A stretch of DNA of 42,842 nt from contig CAKRRG010000019.1 in assembly GCA_934394545.1 (NCBI GenBank), forward strand, positions 1 to 42,842. Reading direction: 5' to 3'. Below are positions 32,180 through 41,545 of this stretch, one piece after another. Each line of letters opens with the position of its first letter. Position 1 is the stretch's first letter. This stretch comes from an uncultured Blautia sp. (lineage in GTDB: Bacteria; Bacillota; Clostridia; Lachnospirales; Lachnospiraceae). The notes beneath the pieces are model-generated. The model was not told where the DNA came from, ran no database searches, and worked only from the letters and a program-made list of their open reading frames with translations. Position numbers and translations under genes: made by a program.

Positions 32180-33418
32180 CTACTGATATTTTTTCATTAA
32201 AATAACTGCATTATGTCCGCCAAAGCCAAGAGAATTACTCATAACATAATTTACTTCCTGCTGTACCGGGCCACCGATACAATAATCAAGATCCAGTTCC
32301 TCATCTGCCTCCTGTGTTCCTACTGTCTGATGGATAAAACCTTCCTCAATAGTCTTCACACAGACAATTGCTTCTACACCACCGGCAGCACCCAGAAGAT
32401 GTCCGATCATTGATTTTGTTGAATTAATTTTTACCTTTTTTGCAGCCTCTCCAAATGCAGATTTAATAGCTCTTGTTTCAAAAAGATCATTGTGATGGGT
32501 ACTGGTTCCATGGGCATTGATGTAATCAATATCCTCTGGCTGCACACCTGCTTCTTTCATTGCATCTGTCATAGCTCTTGCTGCTCCACTGCCATCTTCA
32601 GCAGGAGAAGTAATATGATAAGCATCTGCCGTTGCGCCATACCCCACAACCTCTGCATATATCTTTGCTCCCCGGGCTTTTGCATGCTCAAGTTCTTCCA
32701 GGATCACTACTCCGGCGCCTTCTCCAATCACAAATCCATCTCTTTCTTTATCAAAAGGAATGGATGCACGGTAAGGATCCTTGCTGGTGCTAAGAGCGGT
32801 CAGATTGGTAAATCCGGCAACCCCTACCGGAGTAATTGCCCCTTCTGTACCACCTGCAATCATAACTTCCGCATCTCCATACTGAATTGCGCGAAATGCA
32901 TCTCCGATACAATGGGTTCCTGACGCACAGGCAGTCACAACATTCGTACATTTTCCTCTTGCACCAGTGACAATTGATACATTTCCGGCAGCCATATTAC
33001 TGATCATTTTCGGTACCAGAAGGGGATCTACCTTAGATGGTCCACGCTGGATCAGACGCTGATCAGCAGCTTCCATGGCCTGAAGACTGCCGATTCCAGA
33101 GCCCACAATAACCCCTACCCTAAAGGGGTCTTCTTGTTCCATAGCAATTCCTGCATCCGCCATAGCTTCTTTGGAAGCGGCCACAGCATACTGTGAAAAA
33201 AGCTCCATTCGTTTGGCCGATTTAAAGTCCATATAATCCTTTGCGTTAAAATCCTTCACCTCTGCGGCAAGCTTTACCTTGAAATCAGTAGTATCAAATC
33301 TGGTAATTTCACCGATTCCCACTTTCCCTGCTTTTATACTTTCCCAGAAGGCTTCCACACAATTTCCAATAGGGGTAACTGCACCAAGTCCAGTCACTAC
33401 TACACGTCTTTTACTCAT
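32180..33418 (-). CDS. fabF: 3-oxoacyl-ACP synthase II
   Basis: This 412-residue condensing enzyme elongates acyl-ACP with malonyl-ACP. Catalytic Cys164 is in VTACASGTH; the two His are in [12 protein letters not shown] (about 304) and [13 protein letters not shown] (about 340). The start at 33418 overlaps the fabG stop (ATGA) and has GGAGG upstream. As the only KAS I/II-type gene here it probably serves all elongation rounds. Confidence 0.95.
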   Translation of the reverse strand: MSKRRVVVTGLGAVTPIGNCVEAFWESIKAGKVGIGEITRFDTTDFKVKLAAEVKDFNAKDYMDFKSAKRMELFSQYAVAASKEAMADAGIAMEQEDPFRVGVIVGSGIGSLQAMEAADQRLIQRGPSKVDPLLVPKMISNMAAGNVSIVTGARGKCTNVVTACASGTHCIGDAFRAIQYGDAEVMIAGGTEGAITPVGVAGFTNLTALSTSKDPYRASIPFDKERDGFVIGEGAGVVILEELEHAKARGAKIYAEVVGYGATADAYHITSPAEDGSGAARAMTDAMKEAGVQPEDIDYINAHGTSTHHNDLFETRAIKSAFGEAAKKVKINSTKSMIGHLLGAAGGVEAIVCVKTIEEGFIHQTVGTQEADEELDLDYCIGGPVQQEVNYVMSNSLGFGGHNAVILMKKYQ

Positions 33419-34155
33419 AACATTCCTCCATCCACACACAAAACCTGTCCCGTAATATACCTAGCCTCTGATGATGCCAGAAAAGCCACAGTTTTTGCCA
33501 CATCCTCTGGTTCTCCGAAAGTTCCCATAGGAATATTTTTCAGGATTTCTTCTTTTACCTTATCAGAAAGCACATCTGTCATATCCGTTCTGATAAAGCC
33601 AGGAGCAACAGCATTTACTGTGATTCCTCTTGAAGCAAGCTCCTTGGCAGCCGTCTTCGTAAGACCGATCACCCCTGCCTTTGAGGCTGCATAATTGGCC
33701 TGTCCCGGATTTCCGTTAATGCCAACCACAGAAGCAAGATTTACAATTCGGCCACTTCGCTGCTTCAGCATCTGTCTTGCTACATGACGAATGCAGTTAA
33801 AGGTTCCTTTAAGATTTGTGTCCACGACCTTGCAGAAATCATCCTCACTCATTCCCATCAAAAGACCGTCTTTGGTAATTCCTGCATTATTTACCAAAAT
33901 ATCAATATGTCCGTATACGTTCACTATTTCTTTAATAAAAGCTGCACAGGCATCAAAATCGGCCACGTTACACTGACTGATTTCAGCCTCACCTCCATGA
34001 GCAAGAATCTCTTCTTTTACCGCCTCTGCTTTTTCTTTTGAACCATTATAGTTAATAATTACAAATGCTCCTTTTCCGGCAAGTTCAAGAGCAATTGCTC
34101 TTCCGATTCCCCGGGAAGCACCTGTTACAACTGCAATCTTTTTTTCTGTATTCAT
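33415..34155 (-). CDS. fabG: 3-oxoacyl-ACP reductase
   Basis: This 246-residue short-chain dehydrogenase reduces 3-oxoacyl-ACP with NADPH. The glycine loop is [10 protein letters not shown], the NNAG motif is [11 protein letters not shown], and the catalytic residues are S142, Y155 and K159 in YAASKAG. The usual C-terminal block [12 protein letters not shown] is present. It is 34 bases downstream of fabD and overlaps fabF by 4 bases. Confidence 0.95.
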   Translation of the reverse strand: MNTEKKIAVVTGASRGIGRAIALELAGKGAFVIINYNGSKEKAEAVKEEILAHGGEAEISQCNVADFDACAAFIKEIVNVYGHIDILVNNAGITKDGLLMGMSEDDFCKVVDTNLKGTFNCIRHVARQMLKQRSGRIVNLASVVGINGNPGQANYAASKAGVIGLTKTAAKELASRGITVNAVAPGFIRTDMTDVLSDKVKEEILKNIPMGTFGEPEDVAKTVAFLASSEARYITGQVLCVDGGML

Positions 34156-34189
34156 GCTTTATTTTACTCCTGCCAATTAAGCTGATTTT

Positions 34190-35116
34190 TTACTTTTCGC
34201 TCTTCACAAGTTCCATGATCAACTCCAGATCTTCCACTTTCTGAACATTATAGGTCCGCATATCTGGTGCAATTTTCTTCATAAATCCTGTCAGCGTCTT
34301 TCCCGGTCCAATCTCAACAAAGGTGTCCACGCCCTCATTTATCATCTTTTCCATACTCTGCTGCCAACGGACAGAGGAAGAAATCTGTTTTGCCAGAAGC
34401 GCTTTTGTCTCATTGATATCTGTCACATACTGAGCTGTTACATTGGTAACATAAGGGATTTTTAAGCCTGAAAATTCCACTTCTGACAATTCTCTTTCCA
34501 GTTCTTTTCCTGCATTTTCAAGCAGTGAAGAATGAAATGGACCACTTACAGAAAGAGGAAGCACTCGTCTTGCACCTGCCTCCTTCAGCTTCACCGAAGC
34601 CTCTTCCACAGCTGTTTTGGGTCCTGTAATTACAATCTGACCAGGACAATTATAATTGGCAATTTCTGCTTTTGTTCCTGCAATTACGTCCTCGATTCTG
34701 TCTGCTCCAAGTCCGATAACAGCTGCCATAGAACCCTCTCCGGCAGGCACTGCCTGCTCCATAAGAATTCCTCTTTTTCGTACTGTCGTTATGGCATTCT
34801 TTACACTCATTCCACCTGAAACGGCAATTGCACAGTACTCTCCAAGGCTTAAGCCCGCTGTCACATCGGGATGAATGCCATATTCTTCTACAACTTTTTC
34901 CATTGCCAGACAAGTCGTTACCAGCGCTGCCTGTGTATATTCCGTAAGATCTAATTTATCATTTTTCTCAAAACAAAGTGCCTTCATATCCAGCGAAAGC
35001 CACTGACTTGCCTGATCAAAAACCTGACGGACAGATGAAAACTTTTCATAAAAATCCAATCCCATTCCTGGTTTCTGGGCTCCCTGACCAGGGAAAAGAA
35101 ATGCAATCTTATTCAT
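34190..35116 (-). CDS. fabD: Malonyl-CoA:ACP transacylase
   Basis: This 308-residue enzyme loads malonate onto ACP. FLFPGQGAQKPGMG begins the fold, the nucleophile Ser90 is in GLSLGEYCA, and the catalytic His is in VSGPFHSSLL. The C-terminal VEIGPGKTLTGFMKK is typical. The start overlaps the fabK stop by 8 bases. Confidence 0.95.
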   Translation of the reverse strand: MNKIAFLFPGQGAQKPGMGLDFYEKFSSVRQVFDQASQWLSLDMKALCFEKNDKLDLTEYTQAALVTTCLAMEKVVEEYGIHPDVTAGLSLGEYCAIAVSGGMSVKNAITTVRKRGILMEQAVPAGEGSMAAVIGLGADRIEDVIAGTKAEIANYNCPGQIVITGPKTAVEEASVKLKEAGARRVLPLSVSGPFHSSLLENAGKELERELSEVEFSGLKIPYVTNVTAQYVTDINETKALLAKQISSSVRWQQSMEKMINEGVDTFVEIGPGKTLTGFMKKIAPDMRTYNVQKVEDLELIMELVKSEK

Positions 35117-36047
35117 ATATCCCAGTTCCTTTCAACAATTCATCTGTTTCTTTTACAAGCTTTCTGATCAGATCATGACAGCTCATCTGTTCCTTCACAA
35201 GACCTGCACTCTGTCCAGCCATAACACTTCCCATTTTCACATCGCCATCTACAACAGCACGACGAAGACTGCCAAGTGTCATCTGCTCCAGTTCCTCAAA
35301 TGGTACTCCTTCTGCCTCTTTCTTCAGATATTCTTTTGTCATCTGATTCCGAAGTGCACGCACGGGATGACCTGTAGAGCGACCGGTTACTTTGGTATCG
35401 ATATCCTTTGCTTTCAAGATCATATCTTTATAATTCTGATGTGCCCAGCACTCTGTGGTGGCTACAAAATGAGTTCCCATCTGAACTGCTTTTGCCCCTA
35501 ACATAAAGGCTGCAGCTATGCCTCTTCCGTCTGCAATTCCGCCTGCTGCAATGACTGGAATGCTTACAGCATCCACAACCTGAGGTACCAATACCATTGT
35601 GGTTGTCTCTCCAATGTGTCCGCCGGATTCACAACCTTCTGCTACAACAGCATCTGCACCACAGCGTTCCATACGCTTTGCGTGTGCCACGGAAGCAACC
35701 ACGGGAATAATCTTAACGCCTGCTTCTTTCCACATTTTCATGTACTTTTCAGGATTTCCTGCTCCGGTTGTAACTACCGGAACCTTTTCTTCTACGATTA
35801 CCTGTGCAATCTCGTCAGCATATGGACTCATCAGCATAATGTTAACGCCAAAAGGCTTGTCAGTCAGCTTTTTCACTTCTCGTACCTGCTGACGTACCCA
35901 GTCTGCCGGTGCGCTTGCAGCACCGATAAGACCTAATCCACCGGCAGCTGAAACAGCCGCTGCCAGATGATATTCAGCCACCCAGGCCATCCCTCCCTGG
36001 ATGATCGGGTATTCAATTCCAAGTAATTCTGTAACTTCTGTTCTCAT
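35109..36047 (-). CDS. fabK: Enoyl-ACP reductase II (FMN-dependent)
   Basis: This 312-residue flavoprotein of the nitronate-monooxygenase fold performs the last reduction of the cycle. Blocks are YPIIQGGMAWVAEYHLAAAV, AVVAEGCESGGHIGE, VIAAGGIADGRGIAAA and GTHFVATTE. Its place in the fab operon supports FabK over a nitronate monooxygenase. The presence of FabK and absence of FabI in the window predict low sensitivity to triclosan-type inhibitors. AGGAGG precedes the ATG. Confidence 0.93.
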   Translation of the reverse strand: MRTEVTELLGIEYPIIQGGMAWVAEYHLAAAVSAAGGLGLIGAASAPADWVRQQVREVKKLTDKPFGVNIMLMSPYADEIAQVIVEEKVPVVTTGAGNPEKYMKMWKEAGVKIIPVVASVAHAKRMERCGADAVVAEGCESGGHIGETTTMVLVPQVVDAVSIPVIAAGGIADGRGIAAAFMLGAKAVQMGTHFVATTECWAHQNYKDMILKAKDIDTKVTGRSTGHPVRALRNQMTKEYLKKEAEGVPFEELEQMTLGSLRRAVVDGDVKMGSVMAGQSAGLVKEQMSCHDLIRKLVKETDELLKGTGIYE

Positions 36048-36100
36048 GAAATCCTCCTGCTAATCTCATACATAAGATGAAAGTCTCCTGTTTTCAATTG

Positions 36101-36131
36101 TCAAGCGGATATTCCAGGTCCGCTTCGCTAC
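36101..36131 (-). repeat. 31-bp hairpin repeat, copy B (acpP-fabK gap)
   Basis: Identical to 31148-31178. It begins 10 bases after the acpP stop and again forms the AAGCGGA/TCCGCTT stem on the transcribed strand, without a T-run. Confidence 0.8.
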
Positions 36132-36141
36132 GTAGCTCTAA

Positions 36142-36366
36142 TTACTGACGGCTCTGAATATAACTTTCCACATCACCGATTGTCTTGATATTTTCAAGAT
36201 CCTCGGTTGGAATTTCAAGTTCAAACTCTTCTTCTAATGCCATTACCATCTCAAAAAGATCAAGAGAATCAGCTCCCAGATCTTCCTTAAAAGAGGTCTC
36301 TGCTGTCATTGTGTTTACATCTGCTCCTAATGAATCTGCTGCGATTTCTTTGATTTTTTCTAACAT
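36142..36366 (-). CDS. acpP: Acyl carrier protein
   Basis: This 74-residue acidic four-helix carrier has its phosphopantetheine attachment Ser34 in the motif GADSLDL. LEEEFELEIPTEDLENIKTI forms helices two and three. AAGGAG precedes the ATG. It lies between fabH and fabK, as in streptococcal fab clusters. Confidence 0.97.
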   Translation of the reverse strand: MLEKIKEIAADSLGADVNTMTAETSFKEDLGADSLDLFEMVMALEEEFELEIPTEDLENIKTIGDVESYIQSRQ

Positions 36367-36433
36367 TTTTATTCTCCTTATTGTCCATTTTTATCTATTA
36401 TTCATGACCTTATTACCAGTCTGAATTGCTGTT

Positions 36434-37399
36434 TTACCACTGAAGCAAGCTTGCTCCATAGGTGAGTCCTCCTCCGAATCCTGAAAGAATGATCCAGTCT
36501 CCGGTTTTTAATTTTTCATTCTTATTCCATTCATCCAATAACAGAGGAATGCTTGCGGATGATGTATTTCCTAACATTTCTATATTCATTGGGTATTTTT
36601 CCAAAGGCTCTTTCATATGCTTTGATACAGAGGAAACAATCCTCTGATTTGCCTGATGAAGCATATAAAAACGAATTTCTTCTTTGGTTTTTCCTGCCTT
36701 TTCCAAAACCTCCATGATTACCTCCGGTACTTTGGAAACAGCAAATTTGAATACTTCTTTACCATCCATTTGCATATAAGTGGATGTAAAATCAGCTTCT
36801 TCTATAAATTCCGGCTGGTTCCGACTACTACAGGTAAGCACACTTCCGCTTTTCCCAATAGAATGTGTAGCCTGAATATAAACCGCAGTTTCTTCAGCTT
36901 CCAGAACAACAGCACCAGCTCCATCTCCAAACAATACGCAGGTACTTCGATCCTGCCAGTTGGTAAGATGAGAAAGAACTTCTGCCCCGATTACAAGTGC
37001 TCTTTTGTAAATCTGCTGTCCCAGATACGCTTGAGCAGTATTCAATGCCAAAAGAAATCCTGTGCAGGCACTATTCAGATCAAAACAGGTGGCATTCACT
37101 GCACCGATCAGCTTCTGCACCTCGCATGCCGCACAGGGCATTATTTTTTCCGAGGACATGGTAGATACCAGAATCAAATCAATCTCCTCCGGTCGCATTC
37201 CTGCATCCGAAATAGCAGCTTCTGCTGCCTGGGCAGCCATATAAGCAACCGTTTCTTCTTCATTGGCAATATGCCTCTGTCCAATTCCGGTCCGTCCCCT
37301 GATCCATTCATCGCTTGTATCCATCATATGGGACAATTTATCATTGTCCCACACCTGAACCGGTCTGTAAGAACCGGTTCCCTTTATTTTTCCAACCAT
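36434..37399 (-). CDS. fabH: 3-oxoacyl-ACP synthase III (initiating)
   Basis: This 321-residue enzyme condenses an acyl-CoA primer with malonyl-ACP. The catalytic triad is C112 (LNSACTGF), H247 (MLHQAN) and N277 (LGNTSSAS). SDEWIRGRTGI and the C-terminal GFGGGLTYG are also diagnostic. It is the first gene of the fab operon, preceded by a consensus promoter with a FabT-like operator. Confidence 0.95.
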   Translation of the reverse strand: MVGKIKGTGSYRPVQVWDNDKLSHMMDTSDEWIRGRTGIGQRHIANEEETVAYMAAQAAEAAISDAGMRPEEIDLILVSTMSSEKIMPCAACEVQKLIGAVNATCFDLNSACTGFLLALNTAQAYLGQQIYKRALVIGAEVLSHLTNWQDRSTCVLFGDGAGAVVLEAEETAVYIQATHSIGKSGSVLTCSSRNQPEFIEEADFTSTYMQMDGKEVFKFAVSKVPEVIMEVLEKAGKTKEEIRFYMLHQANQRIVSSVSKHMKEPLEKYPMNIEMLGNTSSASIPLLLDEWNKNEKLKTGDWIILSGFGGGLTYGASLLQW

Positions 37400-37448
37400 A
37401 ATACCCTCCAGGTATCTATCATTTTTTGGTTTGTTTTTGGTTTAAAAT

Positions 37449-37465
37449 AGTTTGATTATCAAAGT
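37449..37465. promoter_or_regulatory. FabT-like operator palindrome at the fabH promoter
   Basis: AGTTTGATTATCAAAGT is a 17-bp palindrome with one mismatch. It agrees with the streptococcal FabT site pattern (TTTGA-x-x-x-TCAAA). It starts at the -10 and covers the likely transcription start, so binding would block initiation. Confidence 0.7.
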
Positions 37466-37490
37466 ATATCACATTTTTTATATTTGTCAA
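37463..37490 (-). promoter_or_regulatory. Promoter of the fab operon
   Basis: On the minus strand, consensus -35 TTGACA (37490-37485) and -10 TATACT (37468-37463) are spaced by 16 bases, with a TG extension of the -10. The leader to the fabH ATG is about 60 bases. Confidence 0.85.
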
Positions 37491-37496
37491 CCCCTC

Positions 37497-37551
37497 AAAA
37501 AATAGAAACTGCCCAAATCAGCCACTATTCTGACTTGGACAGTTTCTATTT
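37497..37551 (-). terminator. Terminator of the transglutaminase-like gene
   Basis: On the minus strand, a stem of about 20 bp pairs AATAGAAACTGTCC and following bases with GGGCAGTTTCTATT, closed by CAG/CTG around a short loop, and ends in TTTTTT. It isolates the fab promoter from upstream transcription. Confidence 0.85.
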
Positions 37552-37552
37552 C

Positions 37553-39586
37553 TTATTTCTTTACCTTTACTTTACAGGTAATCTTCTTTTTTCCTGATTT
37601 TACTGTAATTGTCGCAGTTCCTTTTTTCTTCGCCGTAAGCTTTCCTTTCGCACTTACGGACACTACTTCGGAATTGGAACTTTTGTAGGTTATCTTCTGC
37701 TGACTGGTAACCGGAGTCAGTTTCACCTTTAGTTGAAAGCTTTTTCCTTTTTTCGCCAAAGTTACACTGCGCTTATTCAAGGAAATTGCAGTTGTTTTTA
37801 CGATTCCTTTCTGAACCTTTACACGATAAATATAGGTATTTCCATTCGTATAAGTAATGGTAACTTTTGCTTTTCCCACTTTTTTTGCAGTCATTTTACC
37901 CTTTTTATTTACACTGACAACCTTTGCATTCGTAGTACTTACTTTCTTTATCTTACCACTAACCTTATAAGACTGCTTCACCCTCAAAGGCAGAGAAAGT
38001 GTTGTCTGCACGGCCGGAGTCGGAGTGGCTGTCGCAGTCGGCTGCGGGGTAACTGTCGCAACAGGTATCGGAGTGACTGTCGCTGTTGGCTCCGGGGTGG
38101 CTGTCGCTGTTGGTATTGGAGTGACTGTCGCAACCGGTATCGGGGTAGCTGTCGCTGTTGGCTCCGGGGTGACTGTCGCTGTTGGTATTGGAGTAGCTGT
38201 CGCTGTTGGCTCCGGAGTGGCTGTCACAGTTGGTATTGGAGTAACTGTCGCAACCGGTATCGGGGTAGCTGTCGCTGTTGGCTCCGGGGTGGCTGTTGCA
38301 GTCGGTAATGGCGCAGCTGTTACATTTTCTGCATAGCTTTTTTCTGTTAGCGCAGGCAAAATAAAAATCGGACCGGCTGAACCATCTTCCTGGGTAGAAA
38401 AGCTTGTATACTCTTCTCGTTCTTCTCCAATGGTAATATAGCGTCCCTTGGAATTTCTTCCTACAAGCAGATAATCAGAATATAATGTGGAAGTGCCATC
38501 ATCCCAGGTCGCATCCACAAGATACCACCTATTATCCTCCATCTGAATATAATTCCACATATGTGGACCAGCGGAGCCAGTGGCAGTTGACTTTGCAAGC
38601 CCACTAACGCAGGCACAATTAATTCCCATATAGTAGCACAGAATCTTCATGGATTTCGCATAGCCCTCACATACAAAAGCTGAGTTTTTTTCCAGAAAAA
38701 GAGAGCCCGCTGTATGCACCCATAAAGAGCCATCGTTTTTATAGACTACATTCTTACAGATATAATCATGAATAGCTTTTACCTTCTGTTCTCTGGTCAT
38801 TCCATCTGTTTCCGCCTGCAAATTCTTCACGGTTTCCTGTACAGCAGCCATGAAGTCTCCCATTCTTTTGTGGGCATTTTCACTACACTGACGATTACTT
38901 GGATCAAATGTAAACTGCTTAAAAGTACCTGTATATCCAGTAGAAGAATTCACATCTGGTTGTGCACTGATTTTACAGCTATAGCCGCCTCCTCGAAACC
39001 AGAAAGCCTGTGGGAAATCATAGGAAAAAGCATCCGTAGCTGCCTGCACGTATTGCCCCAAACGATAACTTGCCTCTTCATACCCCTCTCCCTCTTTCTG
39101 AATATTTTTGCCCTCCACTACAGCATCAAAGGTAATCGGCTCAGGTAATTCAAAGGGGATTTCAAGGTTTTCCAGATGAGCTTTGTAATTTGTCACATAA
39201 TTCTCTACCAATTGCTCATAAATTGCCTTAGAATTTTCCTCCAGCTGTTCTCCGTAGCTACTTGTGTAATACCCAAGAGAATAAAACGAAATCCCATCGG
39301 CAGATGCATCAGATGCAATCGTGCCCGCTATAACTTCTCCGGATTCTTCTGCTGTAATTACAGGATTTTCATCCACTGAAAATTCAGACTGGAATTCATC
39401 TGCAGCTTCATTCTCTTCTGTTTCATATTCTGGGTTCTCCGAAACAAACCCATTTCCGTTTTCCATTGTTGCAGCTTCTGCTGTCCAGGTATCGCTTCCA
39501 TCCAGCGTTTCTGCTACTGCAGATACCGGCTGAAATGCCAGTATCACCGATAGTATAACAGCTAAAATCCGTCGTCTCTCTTGCAT
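37553..39586 (-). CDS. Secreted transglutaminase-like protein with Ig-like domains
   Basis: This 677-residue exported protein has a signal peptide (RRILAVILSVILAFQPVSAV, cut near AVAE) and no lipobox. An acidic linker follows, then a transglutaminase/protease-like domain with the Cys-His-Asp triad C306 (FVCEGYAKS), H342 (PHMWNYI) and D358 (LVDATWDDG). A Thr-Pro-Ala repeat of about 100 residues (roughly 425-530) leads to two bacterial Ig-like (Big_2) segments with SVNKKGKMTAKKVGKAKVTI and SVSAKGKLTAKKKGTATITV. The protein is probably wall-associated. It may crosslink or cleave surface proteins or peptidoglycan peptides; this is inference. AAAGGAG precedes the ATG. Confidence 0.88.
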   Translation of the reverse strand: MQERRRILAVILSVILAFQPVSAVAETLDGSDTWTAEAATMENGNGFVSENPEYETEENEAADEFQSEFSVDENPVITAEESGEVIAGTIASDASADGISFYSLGYYTSSYGEQLEENSKAIYEQLVENYVTNYKAHLENLEIPFELPEPITFDAVVEGKNIQKEGEGYEEASYRLGQYVQAATDAFSYDFPQAFWFRGGGYSCKISAQPDVNSSTGYTGTFKQFTFDPSNRQCSENAHKRMGDFMAAVQETVKNLQAETDGMTREQKVKAIHDYICKNVVYKNDGSLWVHTAGSLFLEKNSAFVCEGYAKSMKILCYYMGINCACVSGLAKSTATGSAGPHMWNYIQMEDNRWYLVDATWDDGTSTLYSDYLLVGRNSKGRYITIGEEREEYTSFSTQEDGSAGPIFILPALTEKSYAENVTAAPLPTATATPEPTATATPIPVATVTPIPTVTATPEPTATATPIPTATVTPEPTATATPIPVATVTPIPTATATPEPTATVTPIPVATVTPQPTATATPTPAVQTTLSLPLRVKQSYKVSGKIKKVSTTNAKVVSVNKKGKMTAKKVGKAKVTITYTNGNTYIYRVKVQKGIVKTTAISLNKRSVTLAKKGKSFQLKVKLTPVTSQQKITYKSSNSEVVSVSAKGKLTAKKKGTATITVKSGKKKITCKVKVKK
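38012..38318 (-). repeat. In-frame minisatellite encoding a Thr-Pro-Ala linker
   Basis: Degenerate tandem units of about 24 bases (minus strand) encode blocks such as TATATPEP and VATVTPIP. They begin after the catalytic domain and end before the first Ig-like domain. Near-identical units could change copy number by slippage without breaking the frame. Confidence 0.85.
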
Positions 39587-39600
39587 TCTTTGCTCCTTTC

Positions 39601-41544
39601 TTACAAGGTTTTTCCTATAATTAAAAACTCATATATACACTCTGCACATAACACAGATCCGGCTCCCAGTGCAATCTGATAATAGCGCAATCTGGAAAGC
39701 TTTATTTTGATATTATTACCTGAAACAATACAGGCAAATGGTAAAAATAATGGTAAGAAATACCTTGCCTGCACGCCTTGAATCCTGCTTGCACCAATGG
39801 GTGTAAAGGTCAGATACATGGCAAGCCATACCAGAATAACGGATACAATAGTTACCCAGATACAATCCATACGAATACGCTTCTGAGAATAAACCGGCTT
39901 CGTTTCCCCTTGTGGTTCCACGAGAAAAATAAGAAACAGGAGGGGTAATAATAACAAAGCCCAGACTTCCTTCAAGGTTCCCAGAACATACAGATTCAGA
40001 AACATCTGGTTACAGATTAATGTAGTATTTTCTACTTCATCCCCCATATTCCGGAAATTATCAAAGGAAAAAATATCCTGCACAAGCATTTTTCCAAAAG
40101 CCACCGGATGCTCCATAATATTCAAAAGCTGTCCGGCCATTCCTGTATCTCCACCACGAACATCACCACCATAGGATAAGTTTCCCTGTGCAATGCTCTC
40201 TGTCAAAGGACGAAGCTTTATGGTTACGACTCCTATTGCCAGAATGGCCAGTATCACAATCGCACAGATTCCCATTTTTTTCCTGTTTTTCGAATTAAAA
40301 AGCGGCTTGATTTTCCCCCAAATACACGGAAAAAGAAGAAAAATCACAGGAAAATATACCGGTTTTGCTGCACTTCCAATGCACAGGAACACTGCCGCTG
40401 CTGCAATATTCCCCAGCTTTTCTGTTACTCTTCTCTTCTCCAGTTCATTTATACAAAGTACTGCTCCTAATGTTATGCAAGAGAAGCATACACCATCATA
40501 AGTGTACATACTACTCTGAAAAATCACCGTGGGCATCATTCCTACAACTGCAATCAAAATTTTTTTCCTTCTTGCCAGCGCAATGGCAAATGCATTGAGC
40601 AGTACACAGAACAACAGATTTCCAAAACGTCCTAAAGTATAATAAGCCGTATAAGAAAGCCCTATTTTTTCACCTAAGTGATAAGCAAGAATCATAGGAA
40701 AATGGGTGATGTAACTCTTTATGGCTTTCGGATATTCATACGTTACCTGATCCTTTTTTGCCTCCTCATTCAGATACTGATTCAGCAGATAACGCTCTTC
40801 ACCAGTATTTGCCGACCAGCTATTTCGTATCGAATTCAGTGACGTCGCAGAATTAGAATTTACAACTGATGAAAAGCCGGTATTGTGTACCGTCATATAA
40901 TGAACTTCTTCATCCCAGGTAACCGCATACGTACCAGAAGCCACAATGATAATACTTCCAAATCCCAGGGCTGCAATGGTATAAAATAGCCACAGTCGTT
41001 TCAAAAGCAGCTCCTTTTCAAACAGAATCAGTAATGCCAGAAAGCTTACCAACCAGAAAAAAAACAGTCTGAATTTGTTAAATTTCATCTGATTTGAGTA
41101 AGAAATATTCGTCAGATGAACACTGGATGCATGCTTAAATGTAATCGTTATTTCCTTCACCTTTTTATTTATATTGGTAAAGGCTGCATCCAATTCTGTA
41201 AGCATGACATCCTTTAACTCCACAATTTCTTCTTCCCCAAAAGCATTTACGGTAACCAGCTCTATGCGATAATAACTTTTTTTATCTGCTTTTCCCTGAA
41301 GAATCAATTTTTTTATATAAACCGGCTGATCCATTTTCTTCGTATAGATCAGCTTTCCCTTTGAAGTGGTGGTATTGTCTGTAATTGTCACAGGATCATA
41401 TCCATTAATAAGGGACTGATAATTAAATGCCAGCTCCACAAATAATGCCAAAAATAGTGCAGCCAGTATTTCTATTACCACGCGGAATTTCTGACTTTCC
41501 TTAATAAAAAACACATACCTTGCCTTCGTTACTATTCTGTTCAA
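39601..41544 (-). CDS. DUF2142-type polytopic membrane protein
   Basis: This 647-residue protein has a first membrane segment (IEILAALFLALFVELAF, about 24-40), an extracytoplasmic beta-rich region (about 45-150), and some ten further membrane segments. The late block FTPIGASRIQGVQARYFLPL, plus the following FLPFA, is the signature of DUF2142 proteins, which resemble glycosyltransferases of the GT-C type. WDEEVHY (about 213) may supply the acidic site on the first outer loop. A role in envelope polysaccharide or glycoprotein assembly is inferred. The start is TTG at 41544, with GGAGA upstream, 1 base after the asparagine-synthase-like stop. Confidence 0.78.
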   Translation of the reverse strand: MNRIVTKARYVFFIKESQKFRVVIEILAALFLALFVELAFNYQSLINGYDPVTITDNTTTSKGKLIYTKKMDQPVYIKKLILQGKADKKSYYRIELVTVNAFGEEEIVELKDVMLTELDAAFTNINKKVKEITITFKHASSVHLTNISYSNQMKFNKFRLFFFWLVSFLALLILFEKELLLKRLWLFYTIAALGFGSIIIVASGTYAVTWDEEVHYMTVHNTGFSSVVNSNSATSLNSIRNSWSANTGEERYLLNQYLNEEAKKDQVTYEYPKAIKSYITHFPMILAYHLGEKIGLSYTAYYTLGRFGNLLFCVLLNAFAIALARRKKILIAVVGMMPTVIFQSSMYTYDGVCFSCITLGAVLCINELEKRRVTEKLGNIAAAAVFLCIGSAAKPVYFPVIFLLFPCIWGKIKPLFNSKNRKKMGICAIVILAILAIGVVTIKLRPLTESIAQGNLSYGGDVRGGDTGMAGQLLNIMEHPVAFGKMLVQDIFSFDNFRNMGDEVENTTLICNQMFLNLYVLGTLKEVWALLLLPLLFLIFLVEPQGETKPVYSQKRIRMDCIWVTIVSVILVWLAMYLTFTPIGASRIQGVQARYFLPLFLPFACIVSGNNIKIKLSRLRYYQIALGAGSVLCAECIYEFLIIGKTL

Positions 41545-41545
41545 A

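Noticed and set aside
36656..37450. 264-codon plus-strand open frame over fabH
   Set aside because: It is antisense to fabH, which has full catalytic motifs. Composition is unlike a protein and no start signal is seen.
38025..38336. Long plus-strand open frame rich in Val, Ala and Gly
   Set aside because: It is the antisense shadow of the Thr-Pro repeat in the transglutaminase-like gene, and its repeats mirror that minisatellite. It has no ribosome site.
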